64,000 nucleotides of DNA from Streptomyces fildesensis (GCF_016107395.1 NZ_JAAIKO010000012.1:62001-126000), one strand, 5' to 3'. Shown: positions 26,244 to 35,756, counted from the stretch's first letter. Notes: generated from the letters alone by a model not told the origin. Numbers and translations are program-made.

Positions 26244-28289
26244 ATGACCGCAGAACTGCACCCGCAGGCGGCGGAGCTGCTGGCGCGCAGCCACCGGCTC
26301 GGCGCCGATCCCCGCAACACCAACTACGCGGGCGGCAACACGTCCGCCAAGGGCACCGCCACCGACCCGGTGACCGGGCAGGACACCGAGCTGATGTGGG
26401 TCAAGGGCTCCGGGGGCGACCTGGGCACCCTGCGGGCGTCGGGGCTCGCCGCGTTGCGGCTCGACCGGCTGCGCACCCTCGTGGACGTCTATCCGGGCGT
26501 CGACCGCGAGGACGAGATGGTGGCCGCCTTCGACTACTGCCTGCACGGCAAGGGCGGGGCGGCGCCCTCCATCGACACCGCGATGCACGCCCTGGTCGGC
26601 GCCGAGCACGTCGATCATCTGCACCCGGACTCCGGCATCGCGCTCGCCTGTGCCGCCGACGGCGAGGCGCTGACCAAGGAGTGCTTCGGCGACCGGGTGG
26701 CCTGGGTGCCGTGGCGCCGCCCGGGATTCCAACTGGGCCTGGACATCGCCGCCGTCAGGGACGCGAACCCGCAGGCCGTCGGCTGCGTACTCGGCGGCCA
26801 TGGCATCACCGCCTGGGGTGCGACCTCGCAGGAGTGCGAGCGGAACTCCCTCGACATCATCCGCACCGCCGCCGAGTTCCTCGACCGGCGCGGCAGGAGC
26901 ACACCGTTCGGACCGGTCCTGTCCGGCTACGAGCCGCTGCCCTCGGCGGAACGCCGGGCCAGAGCGGCCGCACTGGCCCCCGTCCTGCGGTCCATCGCCT
27001 CCGCCGACCGTCCGCAGATCGGCCACTTCAGCGACTCCGAGGCGGTGCTCGACTTCCTCTCGCGCACCGAACACCCGCGGCTGGCCGCGCTCGGCACCTC
27101 CTGCCCCGACCACTTCCTGCGCACCAAGGTCCGCCCGCTGGTGCTGGACCTGCCCGGCGACGCGCCGCTCGACGAAGCGGTGCGGCGGCTGCGGCAGCTG
27201 CACACCGAGTACCGCGAGGAGTACGCCGCCTACTACGCACGGCACGCGACGCCCGACTCGCCGCCGATGCGCGGCGCTGATCCGGCGATCGTCCTGGTCC
27301 CGGGCGTCGGGATGTTCTCCTACGGCAAGGACAAGCAGACCGCGCGCGTCGCGGGGGAGTTCTACCTCAACGCGATCAACGTCATGCGCGGCGCCGAGGC
27401 GGTCTCGTCGTACCTGCCGATCGAGGAGTCCGAGAAGTTCCGTATCGAGTACTGGGAACTGGAGGAGGCGAAGCTGCGCCGGATGCCCCCGGCGCAGCCG
27501 CTCGCGACCCGGATCGCGCTGGTGACCGGCGCCGGTTCCGGCATCGGCAGGGCGATCGCCCACCGGCTCGCCGCCGAGGGAGCCTGCGTGGTCGTGGCGG
27601 ACATCAACGCGACCAGTGCGGCGGCCGTCGTCGAAGAGCTCGGCGGGGCGGACCGCGCTGTCGCGGTGCCGGCCGACGTCACCTCCGAGGAAGAGATCCG
27701 GGCGGCGTTCGACGCGGCGGTCCTCGCCTTCGGCGGAGTGGACCTGGTGGTCAACAACGCGGGTATCTCCATCTCCAAGCCGCTGCTGGAGACCACCGCC
27801 GCGGACTGGGACCTGCAGCACGCGATCATGGCCCGCGGATCCTTCCTCGCCTCGCGCGAGGCCGCACGGATCATGATCCAGCAGGGCCTGGGCGGTGACA
27901 TCGTCTACATCTCCAGCAAGAACGGGGTCTTCGCCGGCCCCAACAACATCGCCTACGGTGCCACCAAGGCCGACCAGGCCCACCAGGTGCGGCTGCTCGC
28001 CGCCGAGCTGGGGGAGCACGGCATCCGGGTGAACGGCATCAACCCCGACGGGGTGGTCCAGGGCTCCGGGATCTTCGCGGGCGGCTGGGGCGCCCAGCGC
28101 GCCGCCGTGTACGGGGTGAGCGAGGAGAACCTCGGCGCGTTCTACGCCCAGCGCACCCTGCTCAAGCGCGAGGTGCTGCCCGAGCACGTGGCCAACGCCG
28201 TCTTCGCGCTGGCCGGCGGGGACCTCAGTCATACGACGGGCCTGCACATCCCCGTCGACGCCGGAGTGGCAGCCGCGTTCCTGCGCTAG
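26244..28289 (+). CDS. rhaE: Bifunctional rhamnulose-1-phosphate aldolase / lactaldehyde dehydrogenase
   Basis: The 681-residue fusion has a class II aldolase/adducin domain (residues about 1-400; NTNYAGGNTSAKG, HLHPDSGIALA, GHGITAWG with zinc-binding histidines) and a C-terminal SDR domain (about 425-681; TGAGSGIGRAIAHRL, NNAGIS, YGATKADQ). The aldolase splits L-rhamnulose 1-phosphate into DHAP and L-lactaldehyde, and the SDR part oxidises the lactaldehyde, as in Bacillus and rhizobial RhaEW/RhaD proteins. It follows the isomerase by 61 bp in one operon. Confidence 0.94.
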   Translation: MTAELHPQAAELLARSHRLGADPRNTNYAGGNTSAKGTATDPVTGQDTELMWVKGSGGDLGTLRASGLAALRLDRLRTLVDVYPGVDREDEMVAAFDYCLHGKGGAAPSIDTAMHALVGAEHVDHLHPDSGIALACAADGEALTKECFGDRVAWVPWRRPGFQLGLDIAAVRDANPQAVGCVLGGHGITAWGATSQECERNSLDIIRTAAEFLDRRGRSTPFGPVLSGYEPLPSAERRARAAALAPVLRSIASADRPQIGHFSDSEAVLDFLSRTEHPRLAALGTSCPDHFLRTKVRPLVLDLPGDAPLDEAVRRLRQLHTEYREEYAAYYARHATPDSPPMRGADPAIVLVPGVGMFSYGKDKQTARVAGEFYLNAINVMRGAEAVSSYLPIEESEKFRIEYWELEEAKLRRMPPAQPLATRIALVTGAGSGIGRAIAHRLAAEGACVVVADINATSAAAVVEELGGADRAVAVPADVTSEEEIRAAFDAAVLAFGGVDLVVNNAGISISKPLLETTAADWDLQHAIMARGSFLASREAARIMIQQGLGGDIVYISSKNGVFAGPNNIAYGATKADQAHQVRLLAAELGEHGIRVNGINPDGVVQGSGIFAGGWGAQRAAVYGVSEENLGAFYAQRTLLKREVLPEHVANAVFALAGGDLSHTTGLHIPVDAGVAAAFLR

Positions 28290-28364
28290 CGGGTCCCGGC
28301 CGGCGGTGACCCCCGCCGGCCGGCGGGATCCTCCCCGTTCCCATCCCTTCCTGTGAGGCTCTTC

Positions 28365-29849
28365 ATGCCACCGAGCGACCCCCGTGCCTTCGCCGCCGTC
28401 GATCTCGGCGCTTCCAGCGGGCGCGTCATCGTCGGCCGGGTGACCGCGCGTTCGGTCGGCCTGGACGAGGTCCACCGCTTCCCCAACCTCCCGGTCCGCG
28501 TCGGCGGCACCCTGCACTGGGACGTGCTGGCGCTGTACCGCGGGGTCCTGGACGGCCTGCGGGCGGCGGGCCCGGTGACGTCCGTCGGCATCGACACCTG
28601 GGCCGTGGACTACGGGCTGCTGGCAGCCGACGGTTCGCTGCTCGGCAACCCCGTCCACTACCGCGACGCCCGGACCGAGGGCGTGCCGGAACGGATCCGG
28701 CGGACCGTGCCGCAGGCGGAGCTGTACGCGGCCACGGGTGTGCAGCACGCACCGTTCAACACCCTCTACCAGCTGGCCGCGGCACAGGGGACGCCTCAAC
28801 TGGACGCCGCCGCGCGGCTGCTGCTGATGCCGGACCTCATGTCGTACTGGCTCACCGGTGTTGCCGGCACGGAGCTGACCAACGCCTCCACCACCCAGCT
28901 CCTGGACCCGCGCACCGGCGACTGGGCGTACGCACTGGCCGGGCGGCTCGGGATCGACCTGTCGCTCTTCCCGCCGCTGCGCAGGCCAGGCGACCCGGCC
29001 GGTGAGCTGCTGCCGGAGGTCCTGGAGGCGACCGGCCTTGAGCACCCGGTGCCGGTGGTGACGGTCGGCTCGCACGACACCGCGTCGGCGGTCGCCGGGG
29101 TGCCGGCGGACACCGAGCGCTTCGCGTACATCTCCTGCGGCACGTGGTCGCTGGCCGGCGTGGAACTGGACGCACCGGTCCTCACCGAGGACTCGCGCGC
29201 CGCGAACTTCACCAACGAACTGGGCGTCGACGGCACCGTCCGCTATCTGCGCAACATCATGGGCCTTTGGCTGCTGCAGGAGTGCCTTCGCAGCTGGCTG
29301 GCCGCGGGCCTTCCACACGACCTCGGCCGGCTGCTGGCCCAGGCAGCACAGGTCCCGCCGCTGCGCTCGGTCGTGGACGCCGCGGACCCGGCATTCCTCG
29401 CCCCGGACAGCATGCCGGACCGTATCGCCGAGTCCTGCCGCAGGACCGGGCAGCCGGTACCGCGTGATCAGGCGGAGACGGTGCGCTGCATCCTGGACTC
29501 CCTCGCGCTGGCGCACCGCTCGGCGATCGAGGACGCCCAGCGCCTGTCAGGACGGCATGTCGACGTCGTCCACATCGTCGGCGGCGGCGCGCGCAACGAG
29601 CTGCTCTGCCAACTGACGGCGGACGCCTGCGGGCTGCCGGTCGTGGCCGGTCCCGCCGAGGCGGCGGCGCTGGGCAACGTCCTGGTGCAGGCGCGGGCCG
29701 CGGGAGTGATCGGGGGCGGCCTCGCGGACATCCGGTCCCTGCTGCGGGCCACCCAGCCACTGCGCCGCTACGAGCCGGCCGCCGAGCGCACCCGGTGGAA
29801 CGAGGCGGCCGCGCGGACGTCCGGTGCGAAGGACACCGTCCGGACGTAG
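28365..29849 (+). CDS. rhaB: Rhamnulokinase
   Basis: The 494-residue FGGY-family sugar kinase has AAVDLGASSGRVIVG (phosphate-binding loop 1), GIDTWAVDYGLL, HDTASAVAGVP, SCGTWSLAGVEL and HIVGGGARNELLCQLTAD (adenosine site). These match rhamnulokinase, which phosphorylates L-rhamnulose at O1 for the aldolase. ATG 28365 with TGAGG eight bases upstream is preferred over GTG 28353. It closes the catabolic operon isomerase-aldolase-kinase. Confidence 0.95.
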   Translation: MPPSDPRAFAAVDLGASSGRVIVGRVTARSVGLDEVHRFPNLPVRVGGTLHWDVLALYRGVLDGLRAAGPVTSVGIDTWAVDYGLLAADGSLLGNPVHYRDARTEGVPERIRRTVPQAELYAATGVQHAPFNTLYQLAAAQGTPQLDAAARLLLMPDLMSYWLTGVAGTELTNASTTQLLDPRTGDWAYALAGRLGIDLSLFPPLRRPGDPAGELLPEVLEATGLEHPVPVVTVGSHDTASAVAGVPADTERFAYISCGTWSLAGVELDAPVLTEDSRAANFTNELGVDGTVRYLRNIMGLWLLQECLRSWLAAGLPHDLGRLLAQAAQVPPLRSVVDAADPAFLAPDSMPDRIAESCRRTGQPVPRDQAETVRCILDSLALAHRSAIEDAQRLSGRHVDVVHIVGGGARNELLCQLTADACGLPVVAGPAEAAALGNVLVQARAAGVIGGGLADIRSLLRATQPLRRYEPAAERTRWNEAAARTSGAKDTVRT

Positions 29850-29880
29850 TCGCCCGCCATGCGGGGCGGCCGTCCGGTTG

Positions 29881-30345
29881 TCACTCGATGATGTGCGGCA
29901 CGAAGCGCGCGTACTCGTCCGTGACGGGCCCCACCGATTCGCGGATGCCGAGCCCGGCCGCCTCGTCCTCGACCACCCACGCGCCCAGCACGACGCGATT
30001 GCCGTCGAAGTCGGGCAGCGGTGCCAGCTCCTGGAAGCAGGACGCCTCGTCGGGTACGGCCGGCGGCGTGCCCGGCTCGTGCAGGGTGACCCCCGCGCCT
30101 TCACGGCCCAGCAGCGGCTTCATCACGTACCCCGGGCCGGTCGCGAGCTCACGCGGTCCGTCCAGGTAAGCGGGCAGCAGGTTCGGATGGCCGGGGTTCA
30201 GCTCCCACAGGATCGCGAGCAGCGCCTTGTTCGACAGCAGCATCTTCCAGGCCGGTTCGATCCAGCAGGTCGTCCCGGTCCCGCCGCCGTTGTCCAGGGT
30301 GTCCAGGACGTGCGGGCCGAAGGCGTCGGCCGCCAGCCACTCCGG
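29881..30345 (-). pseudogene. Glutathionylspermidine synthase-family remnant (C-terminal third)
   Basis: About 150 C-terminal residues match the pre-ATP-grasp/glutathionylspermidine-synthase-like family: HVLDTLDNGG, IEPAWKMLLSNKALLAILWE, NPGHPNLLPAYLDG, GYVMKPLLGREGAGV, ending EYARFVPHII. Relatives are about 390 residues long and begin far upstream; here the family-like sequence stops near EWLAADAFG (30342) and the frame continues into antisense of the DeoR gene. The N-terminal two thirds are missing, so it is a truncated gene with no credible start. Confidence 0.78.
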
Positions 30346-30434
30346 AACCACCGGTTTCGGCAGCTCATCGGCGGCAGCCGGGCATCCGGGCCGCGGCAGT
30401 TGATCCGGTGGACGCCGCTGGCCTGCGCATTCAT

Positions 30435-30471
30435 GGATCGCGATCCGGGCGAGATCGGGCAACGTCCGATC
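30435..30471. promoter_or_regulatory. Palindromes upstream of the DeoR gene
   Basis: GGATCGCGATCC (30435-30446) is a perfect 12-bp palindrome. Seven bases on, GATCGG (30453-30458) pairs with CCGATC (30466-30471). They lie about 100 bp before the DeoR start in otherwise featureless DNA (30346-30564), so autoregulation is a reasonable guess. GATC-rich palindromes also arise by chance in such DNA. Confidence 0.4.
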
Positions 30472-30564
30472 CGGAACGGGGCGGCGCACGGCTCCGCCGC
30501 GACGGTATAACTCATGGATGGGCCCATTCGGGCCCCGGATGCCCGAACGGGCGGAGAAGGGCGG

Positions 30565-31335
30565 GTGGCGGTGTTGAGGTCGGAAGAGAGGCATCACCGG
30601 CTGCTGGCTCTGGCGCGCCAGGCGGGCCGCGTCGAGGTCGCTGTCGCGGCCGCCGACTTCAGGGTCGCCCCGGAGACCATCCGGCGGGACCTGAGCGCGC
30701 TGGAGCGCAGGGGACTGGTCCGCCGCACCCATGGCGGTGCCTACCCCGTCGAGAGCGCGGGTTTCGAGACCAATCTGGCCCAGCGCGTCACGCTGCACGT
30801 CGAGAGCAAACGGCGGATCGCCGCGGAAGGCGTCAAGCTCCTCGACGGCGCAGAAACGATCTTTGTGGACGAGGGCTACACACCGCAGATCCTCGCCGCA
30901 CTGCTGCCCACCGACCAGCCCCTGACCGTGGTGACCGCATCGCTGTCGACGGCCGCGGCGGTCGCCGAGTCGGACAACACCACCGTCCTCCTCCTCGGCG
31001 GCCGGGTCCGCGCCCGGACGCTCGCCACCGTGGGCTCCTGGGCCTGCGCCATGCTCTCGGGCTTCGTCATCGACCTGGCGTTCATGGGCTCGAACGGGAT
31101 CTCCCGGGAGTTCGGGCTCACAACGCCCGACCCCGTCGTCGCGGACGTCAAGGCCAAGGCGATCGAGGTCTCCCGCAGACGGATCTTCCTGGGGCACCAC
31201 GGCAAGTTCGGGGCGAGCAGCTTCTGCCGGTTCGCGGAGGTCGCCGACTTCGAGGCCATCGTCACCGACACCGGACTGTCCAGCGCGGAAGCGCACCGCT
31301 ACACCCTCCTGGGGCCTCAGGTCATCCGCGTCTGA
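30565..31335 (+). CDS. DeoR family regulator of the polyol operon
   Basis: The 256-residue protein has an N-terminal DeoR winged helix (RHHRLLALARQAGRVEVAVAA, then PETIRRDLSALERRGLVRRTHGGA) and a sugar-phosphate-sensing domain (FVDEGYTPQILAALL; LTVVTASLSTAAAV; LLGGRVRARTLATVG). It lies 117 bp upstream of, and in the same direction as, the polyol ABC importer genes. GTG 30565 follows GGAGAAGG and fits the usual length; ATG 30514 would add 17 residues. The inducer is probably a phosphorylated sugar such as fructose phosphate (inference). Confidence 0.9.
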   Translation: MAVLRSEERHHRLLALARQAGRVEVAVAAADFRVAPETIRRDLSALERRGLVRRTHGGAYPVESAGFETNLAQRVTLHVESKRRIAAEGVKLLDGAETIFVDEGYTPQILAALLPTDQPLTVVTASLSTAAAVAESDNTTVLLLGGRVRARTLATVGSWACAMLSGFVIDLAFMGSNGISREFGLTTPDPVVADVKAKAIEVSRRRIFLGHHGKFGASSFCRFAEVADFEAIVTDTGLSSAEAHRYTLLGPQVIRV

Positions 31336-31361
31336 CCCGACGGCCCTTCCACCCCCTCGAT

Positions 31362-31380
31362 CCGCGGCCCCCGGCCGCGG
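31362..31380. terminator. Hairpin between DeoR and substrate-binding protein genes
   Basis: CCGCGGCC (31362-31369) pairs perfectly with GGCCGCGG (31373-31380) around CCC. It lies 24 bases after the DeoR stop, so the transport operon probably has its own promoter in the 72 bases that follow. Confidence 0.6.
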
Positions 31381-31452
31381 GCAGCTGTGGCGTGGGCGAA
31401 ATCAGCTGACACCCGGTCCCACCCGGCCGGATCACCAACGAAGGGATCCAGC

Positions 31453-32817
31453 GTGACGACAAGACCGAAGAACACGCCGCGCACCGTCGCGACGGTCGCC
31501 GTGGTCCTCTGCACCAGCCTGCTCGCCGCCTGTTCGGGCGCCGGCGGCGGGGGCGGCGGTTCCCAGGCGCACTCCATCAACGTGCTGATGGTCAACAACC
31601 CGCAGATGGTTGATCTGCAGAAGCTGACCGCGGACAACTTCACCAAGTCCACCGGCATCAAGGTCAATTTCACCGTGCTGCCGGAGAACGACGTCCGGGA
31701 CAAGATCAGTCAGGACTTCGCCAGCCAGGCCGGACAGTACGACGTGGCGACCATCAGCAACTACGAGACCCCGATCTACGCCAAGAACGGCTGGCTGTCA
31801 CCGCTGACCGCCCAGTCCAAGGCCGACACCGCCTTCGAGCAGAGCGACATCCTGCCCAGCATCCAGGAGTCCCTGACCTCGGGCGGACAGATCTACGCCG
31901 AGCCGTTCTACGGCGAGTCGTCGTTCCTGATGTACCGCAAGGACGTCTTCGCCGCCAAGAACCTGACGATGCCCGCCAACCCGACCTGGACCCAGGTCGC
32001 GGACCTGGCGGCGAAGGCCGACGGGGCGCAGCCCGGCATGAAGGGCATCTGCCTGCGTGGCCAGCCCGGATGGGGTGAGCTGATCGCGCCGTTGACCACG
32101 CTCGTGAACACCATGGGCGGCACCTGGTTCGACAAGGACTGGAAGGCCCAGGTCAACAGTCCGGAGTTCACCAAGGCGACGAAGTTCTATGTCGACCTGG
32201 TGCGTGCGCACGGTGAGGCGGGCGCCCCGCAGGCCGGCTTCACCGAGTGCCTGAACAACATGGAGCAGGGCAAGGTCGCCATGTGGTACGACGCCACCTC
32301 GGCCGCCGGCCTGCTGGACGGCACGGGCTCACCGGTCGCCGGGAAGATGGGTTACGTGCCCGCGCCGGTCGACCGGACGAAGAGCTCGGGCTGGCTCTAC
32401 ACCTGGGCCTGGGGTCTGCAGAAGGCCAGCAAGCACCAGGACGACGCATGGAAGTTCATCTCCTGGGCGTCGGGCAAGAACTACGAGAACCTCGTCGGCA
32501 CCAAGCTGGGCTGGTCCAAGGTCCCGGCCGGCAAGCGCACCTCGACCTACACCAACGCCCAGTACCTCACCGCCGCATCGGCGTTCGCGGCGGCCACCAA
32601 GACCGCGCTGACCAACGCCGACCCCCTGAACCCCGGTGTACAGCCACGACCCGCCCCCGGCATCCAGTTCGTCGGCATCCCCGAGTTCACCGATCTCGGA
32701 ACCCAGGTATCCCAGGAGATCAGCTCCGCCATCGCCGGCCGGAGCAGCGTCGAGAGCGCCCTGAGGACCAGCCAGTCCCGGGCCGAGACGGTCGCCGCCA
32801 AACACGCCGGCCAGTGA
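31453..32817 (+). CDS. Polyol/sugar ABC transporter substrate-binding lipoprotein
   Basis: The 454-residue protein has a lipoprotein signal (SLLAACSG) and a Gly-rich linker, then a family 1 extracellular binding protein fold resembling sorbitol/mannitol-binding SmoE: INVLMVNNPQMVDLQKLTADNF, YDVATISNYETPIYAKNGWLSPL, FYGESSFLMYRKDVFA, GICLRGQPGWGE, MWYDATSAAGLLDG. It delivers substrate to the permeases at 32927-34770. GTG 31453 is chosen from AAGG eight bases upstream and the signal peptide. No ATPase gene is present here; such importers share MsiK in streptomycetes. Confidence 0.92.
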   Translation: MTTRPKNTPRTVATVAVVLCTSLLAACSGAGGGGGGSQAHSINVLMVNNPQMVDLQKLTADNFTKSTGIKVNFTVLPENDVRDKISQDFASQAGQYDVATISNYETPIYAKNGWLSPLTAQSKADTAFEQSDILPSIQESLTSGGQIYAEPFYGESSFLMYRKDVFAAKNLTMPANPTWTQVADLAAKADGAQPGMKGICLRGQPGWGELIAPLTTLVNTMGGTWFDKDWKAQVNSPEFTKATKFYVDLVRAHGEAGAPQAGFTECLNNMEQGKVAMWYDATSAAGLLDGTGSPVAGKMGYVPAPVDRTKSSGWLYTWAWGLQKASKHQDDAWKFISWASGKNYENLVGTKLGWSKVPAGKRTSTYTNAQYLTAASAFAAATKTALTNADPLNPGVQPRPAPGIQFVGIPEFTDLGTQVSQEISSAIAGRSSVESALRTSQSRAETVAAKHAGQ

Positions 32818-32867
32818 CCGGGCTCCGCACCCGCGGAACCGCCCGCCGACCCACCCTCGCCGACCCA

Positions 32868-32899
32868 CTCCCGACCCGCCGCCCTCCGCGGGTCGGGAG
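32868..32899 (+). terminator. Intra-operon hairpin after the binding-protein gene
   Basis: CTCCCGACCCGC (32868-32879) pairs with GCGGGTCGGGAG (32888-32899): a perfect 12-bp stem with an 8-nt loop and no T tract. It lies 50 bases after the binding-protein stop and 28 before the permease start. In ABC operons such a structure can end part of the transcripts or protect the upstream mRNA, giving more binding protein than permease. Confidence 0.65.
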
Positions 32900-32926
32900 G
32901 CCACCCGCGCGAAGCGGAGAGACACC

Positions 32927-33895
32927 ATGACCGTCCCCCTGACCGCAAAACGCCCGCGACTCCTGCGCCAGGGAGTGCGGGAGTCGTCGACCCGTCCCGC
33001 CAACCGGCCGCGTGGCGCCTGGGCCCGCCGGGCACCGCTGCTCCCGGCGCTGGTCTTCCTGATCGTGGTCACCCAGCTGCCGTTCCTGGGCACCCTGGGC
33101 ATCTCGTTCATGCGCTGGAACGCCCTCGACCCCGACAACCGGGGCTTCGGCGGCCTGGCCAACTACCGGACCGCACTGACCGATCCGACGCTGCGCTCGT
33201 CCATCACCACCACCGTGATCCTGACGGCCTCGGTGGTCCTGGTGAGCCTGCTGTTCGGCCTGGGGCTGGCCCTGCTGCTCGACCGGCAGTTCCGCGGTCG
33301 CGGCATCGTCCGCACGATGCTCATCACCCCCTTCCTCGTCGTGCCGGTGGCTTCCGCCCTGCTGTGGAAGCACGCCCTGTACAACGCCTCCTACGGGCTG
33401 ATCAACGGCACTCTGACCTGGATCTGGAGCCTGTTCGGCAGCTCCGACGCCCCGCAGTTCGACTGGCTGTCCACCAACCCCCTGATAGCCGTCGAAGCCT
33501 CACTGGCCTGGCAGTGGACACCGTTCATGATGCTGATCCTGCTCGCCGGCCTGCAGAGCCGACCGCTGGACATCGTCGAGGCCGCCCGCGTCGACGGCGC
33601 CGGCACGTGGCAGGTCTTCCGCTATCTGACCTTCCCCCACCTGCGCCGCTACCTGGAACTGGCCTCGCTGCTCGGCAGCATCTACGTCGTCCAGAACTTC
33701 GACGCGGTCTTCACCCTCACCTCCGGCGGCCTGGGCACCGCCAACCTGCCCTACTCCGTCTACCAGACCTTCTACCAGGCCCATGACTACGGCCTGGCGT
33801 CCGCGCAGGGCGTCATCGTCGTCGCCTGCTCGATCCTCATCGCCACCTTCGCCCTGCGCACCGTCTCGTCCCTGTTCCGAGAGGAGACGTCATGA
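32927..33895 (+). CDS. Polyol/sugar ABC transporter permease (SmoF-like)
   Basis: The 322-residue MalF-type membrane protein has about six hydrophobic segments and the EAA loop EAARVDGAGTWQVFRYLTFPHL. An Arg-rich cytoplasmic N-terminus precedes the first segment. It forms the membrane channel with the next protein, whose ATG overlaps its stop (ATGA, 33892-33895). Confidence 0.93.
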   Translation: MTVPLTAKRPRLLRQGVRESSTRPANRPRGAWARRAPLLPALVFLIVVTQLPFLGTLGISFMRWNALDPDNRGFGGLANYRTALTDPTLRSSITTTVILTASVVLVSLLFGLGLALLLDRQFRGRGIVRTMLITPFLVVPVASALLWKHALYNASYGLINGTLTWIWSLFGSSDAPQFDWLSTNPLIAVEASLAWQWTPFMMLILLAGLQSRPLDIVEAARVDGAGTWQVFRYLTFPHLRRYLELASLLGSIYVVQNFDAVFTLTSGGLGTANLPYSVYQTFYQAHDYGLASAQGVIVVACSILIATFALRTVSSLFREETS

Positions 33896-34770
33896 CGAGC
33901 ACCTCGACCACCGCCCCGGCCGGCCGGCCGAGCCGCCGCACCGGCCCGTTCCGCCATCGAGGCAGCATCTGGGGTCTGCTGGCCTGGGTCTGCGGTCTGC
34001 TGTTCTTCCTGCCGTTCGGCTGGATGCTGCTCACCTCGCTGCACAGCGAACCGGCCGCCGCGACCAACCCGCCCAACATCGGCGCGGGCCTCACCCTCCA
34101 GGGCTTCCGCGAGTTCTTCGGCGAGAGCACGGGGGTCAGCCCCTGGCCCCCGCTGATCAACTCGCTGACGGCGAGCATCGCCTCCACCGTCCTGGTGCTG
34201 GTCCTGGCCGTGCCCGCCGCCTATGCGCTGTCCATCAAGCCGGTCCGCAAGTGGACCGACGTGATGTTCTTCTTCCTGTCCACCAAGATGCTCCCCACGG
34301 TGGCCGGGCTGCTGCCCGTGTACCTCATCGCCCAGCACGCCGGCATGCTCGACAACATCTGGCTGCTGGTCATCCTCTACACCTCGATGAACCTGCCGAT
34401 CGCGGTATGGATGATGCGCTCCTTCCTCGCGGAAGTCCCCAAGGAGATCCTGGAAGCGGCCTCCATCGACGGAGCGGGGCTGCTGACCATCCTCCTGCGG
34501 ATCGTGGCCCCGGTCGCCGCGCCCGGTATCGCGGCCACCGCGCTGATCTCCTTCATCTTCAGCTGGAACGAGCTGCTGTTCGCCCGGGTGCTGACCGGTG
34601 TCGTGGCGGGGACCGCACCGGTCTTCCTCACCGGGTTCGTCACCAGCCAGGGCCTGTTCCTGGCGAAGGTGTGCGCCGCCGCCGTCTGCGTCTCCCTGCC
34701 CGTACTCATCGCCGGCTTCGCCGCCCAGGACAAACTCGTCCAGGGCCTGTCCCTTGGAGCAGTCAAGTGA
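33892..34770 (+). CDS. Polyol/sugar ABC transporter permease (SmoG-like)
   Basis: The 292-residue MalG-type permease has six hydrophobic segments, a periplasmic loop with LINSLTASIASTVLVL, and the EAA loop EAASIDGAGLLTILLRIVAPV that docks to an ATPase. It pairs with the upstream permease. Its stop overlaps the GTG of the dehydrogenase gene (GTGA), showing that transport and the first catabolic step are translated as one unit. Confidence 0.93.
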   Translation: MTSTSTTAPAGRPSRRTGPFRHRGSIWGLLAWVCGLLFFLPFGWMLLTSLHSEPAAATNPPNIGAGLTLQGFREFFGESTGVSPWPPLINSLTASIASTVLVLVLAVPAAYALSIKPVRKWTDVMFFFLSTKMLPTVAGLLPVYLIAQHAGMLDNIWLLVILYTSMNLPIAVWMMRSFLAEVPKEILEAASIDGAGLLTILLRIVAPVAAPGIAATALISFIFSWNELLFARVLTGVVAGTAPVFLTGFVTSQGLFLAKVCAAAVCVSLPVLIAGFAAQDKLVQGLSLGAVK

Positions 34771-35756
34771 AAGCAGCCGTCATCAGCGCCCCCGGCGTCG
34801 TCGCGATCGAGAACGTCGAGGATCCGTCCCCCGGCCCCCGGGACGTGGTGGTCCGCGTCGCCGCCGTCGGCCTGTGCGGCACCGATCTGCACATCCTGCA
34901 GGGCGAGTTCGCACCCACCCTGCCGATCACCCCCGGGCATGAGTTCGCCGGAGAGATCGTCGCCGTCGGCAGCCAGGTCCACGAGGTGGCGCTCGGCGAC
35001 CAGGTCGCCGTCGACCCTTCCCTGTACTGCCACGAATGCCACTACTGCCGTATCGGGCGCAACAACCTCTGCGAACGGTGGGCCGCGATCGGCGTCACCA
35101 ACCCCGGAGGCGCGGCCGAGTACGCCCTCGCCCCCGTCGCCAACTGCGTGAAACTGCCCGAGCACATCCGCACCGAGGACGCCGCGCTGATCGAACCCCT
35201 CTCCTGCGCCGTCCGCGGCTACGACATCCTCCGCAGCCAACTGGCCACCAACGTCCTGATCTACGGATCCGGCACCATGGGCCTGATGATGATGGAGCTC
35301 GCCAAGCGCACCGGCGCCGCCACCGTCGACATCGTCGACATCAACCCCGACCGGCTGGAAACCGCCCGGACCCTGGGCTGCACCCATGCCGTCACCTCCG
35401 CCGACGAGATCGAGCGACCCCGCGGCTGGGACGTCGTCATCGACGCCACCGGAAACGCCAAGGCCATCCAGGAAGCCATCGGCCGCGTCGGCAAGGGCGG
35501 TACGTACCTCCAGTTCGGCGTGGCGGACTACGCGGCGCGCGCCACGATCGAGCCGTACCGGATCTACAACCAGGAGATCACCATCACCGGCTCCATGGCG
35601 GTCCTCCACAGCTATGAACGCGCTGCCCGGCTGTTCGCCGCCGGTGTCCTCGACCCGCAGGTCTTCATCAGCGACCGGCTGCCGCTGACCGACTACGCCG
35701 CGGCCCTCCAGCAGTTCCGGGACGGCAAGGGCCGGAAGATCCTGGTCACTCCCTGA
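34767..35756 (+). CDS. Zinc-dependent polyol (sorbitol-type) dehydrogenase
   Basis: The 329-residue MDR dehydrogenase has catalytic zinc ligands in GLCGTDLH and GHEFAGEI, structural zinc cysteines CHECHYCRIGRNNLC, EPLSC for the active site, and YGSGTMGLMMMELAKRTGA as nucleotide fold. It should oxidise a polyol such as sorbitol, mannitol or xylitol to the ketose with NAD+. The GTG start overlaps the permease stop and has GGAG eight bases upstream. With the importer before it and a fructokinase-like gene after it, a path polyol to fructose to fructose phosphate is the simplest reading. Confidence 0.92.
   Translation: MKAAVISAPGVVAIENVEDPSPGPRDVVVRVAAVGLCGTDLHILQGEFAPTLPITPGHEFAGEIVAVGSQVHEVALGDQVAVDPSLYCHECHYCRIGRNNLCERWAAIGVTNPGGAAEYALAPVANCVKLPEHIRTEDAALIEPLSCAVRGYDILRSQLATNVLIYGSGTMGLMMMELAKRTGAATVDIVDINPDRLETARTLGCTHAVTSADEIERPRGWDVVIDATGNAKAIQEAIGRVGKGGTYLQFGVADYAARATIEPYRIYNQEITITGSMAVLHSYERAARLFAAGVLDPQVFISDRLPLTDYAAALQQFRDGKGRKILVTP

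Noticed and set aside
25908..29516. A 1202-residue minus-strand open frame
   Set aside because: It lies antisense to rhaI, rhaE and rhaB, has no domain and is Gly/Arg/Asp/Val-rich, as expected opposite GC-rich third positions.
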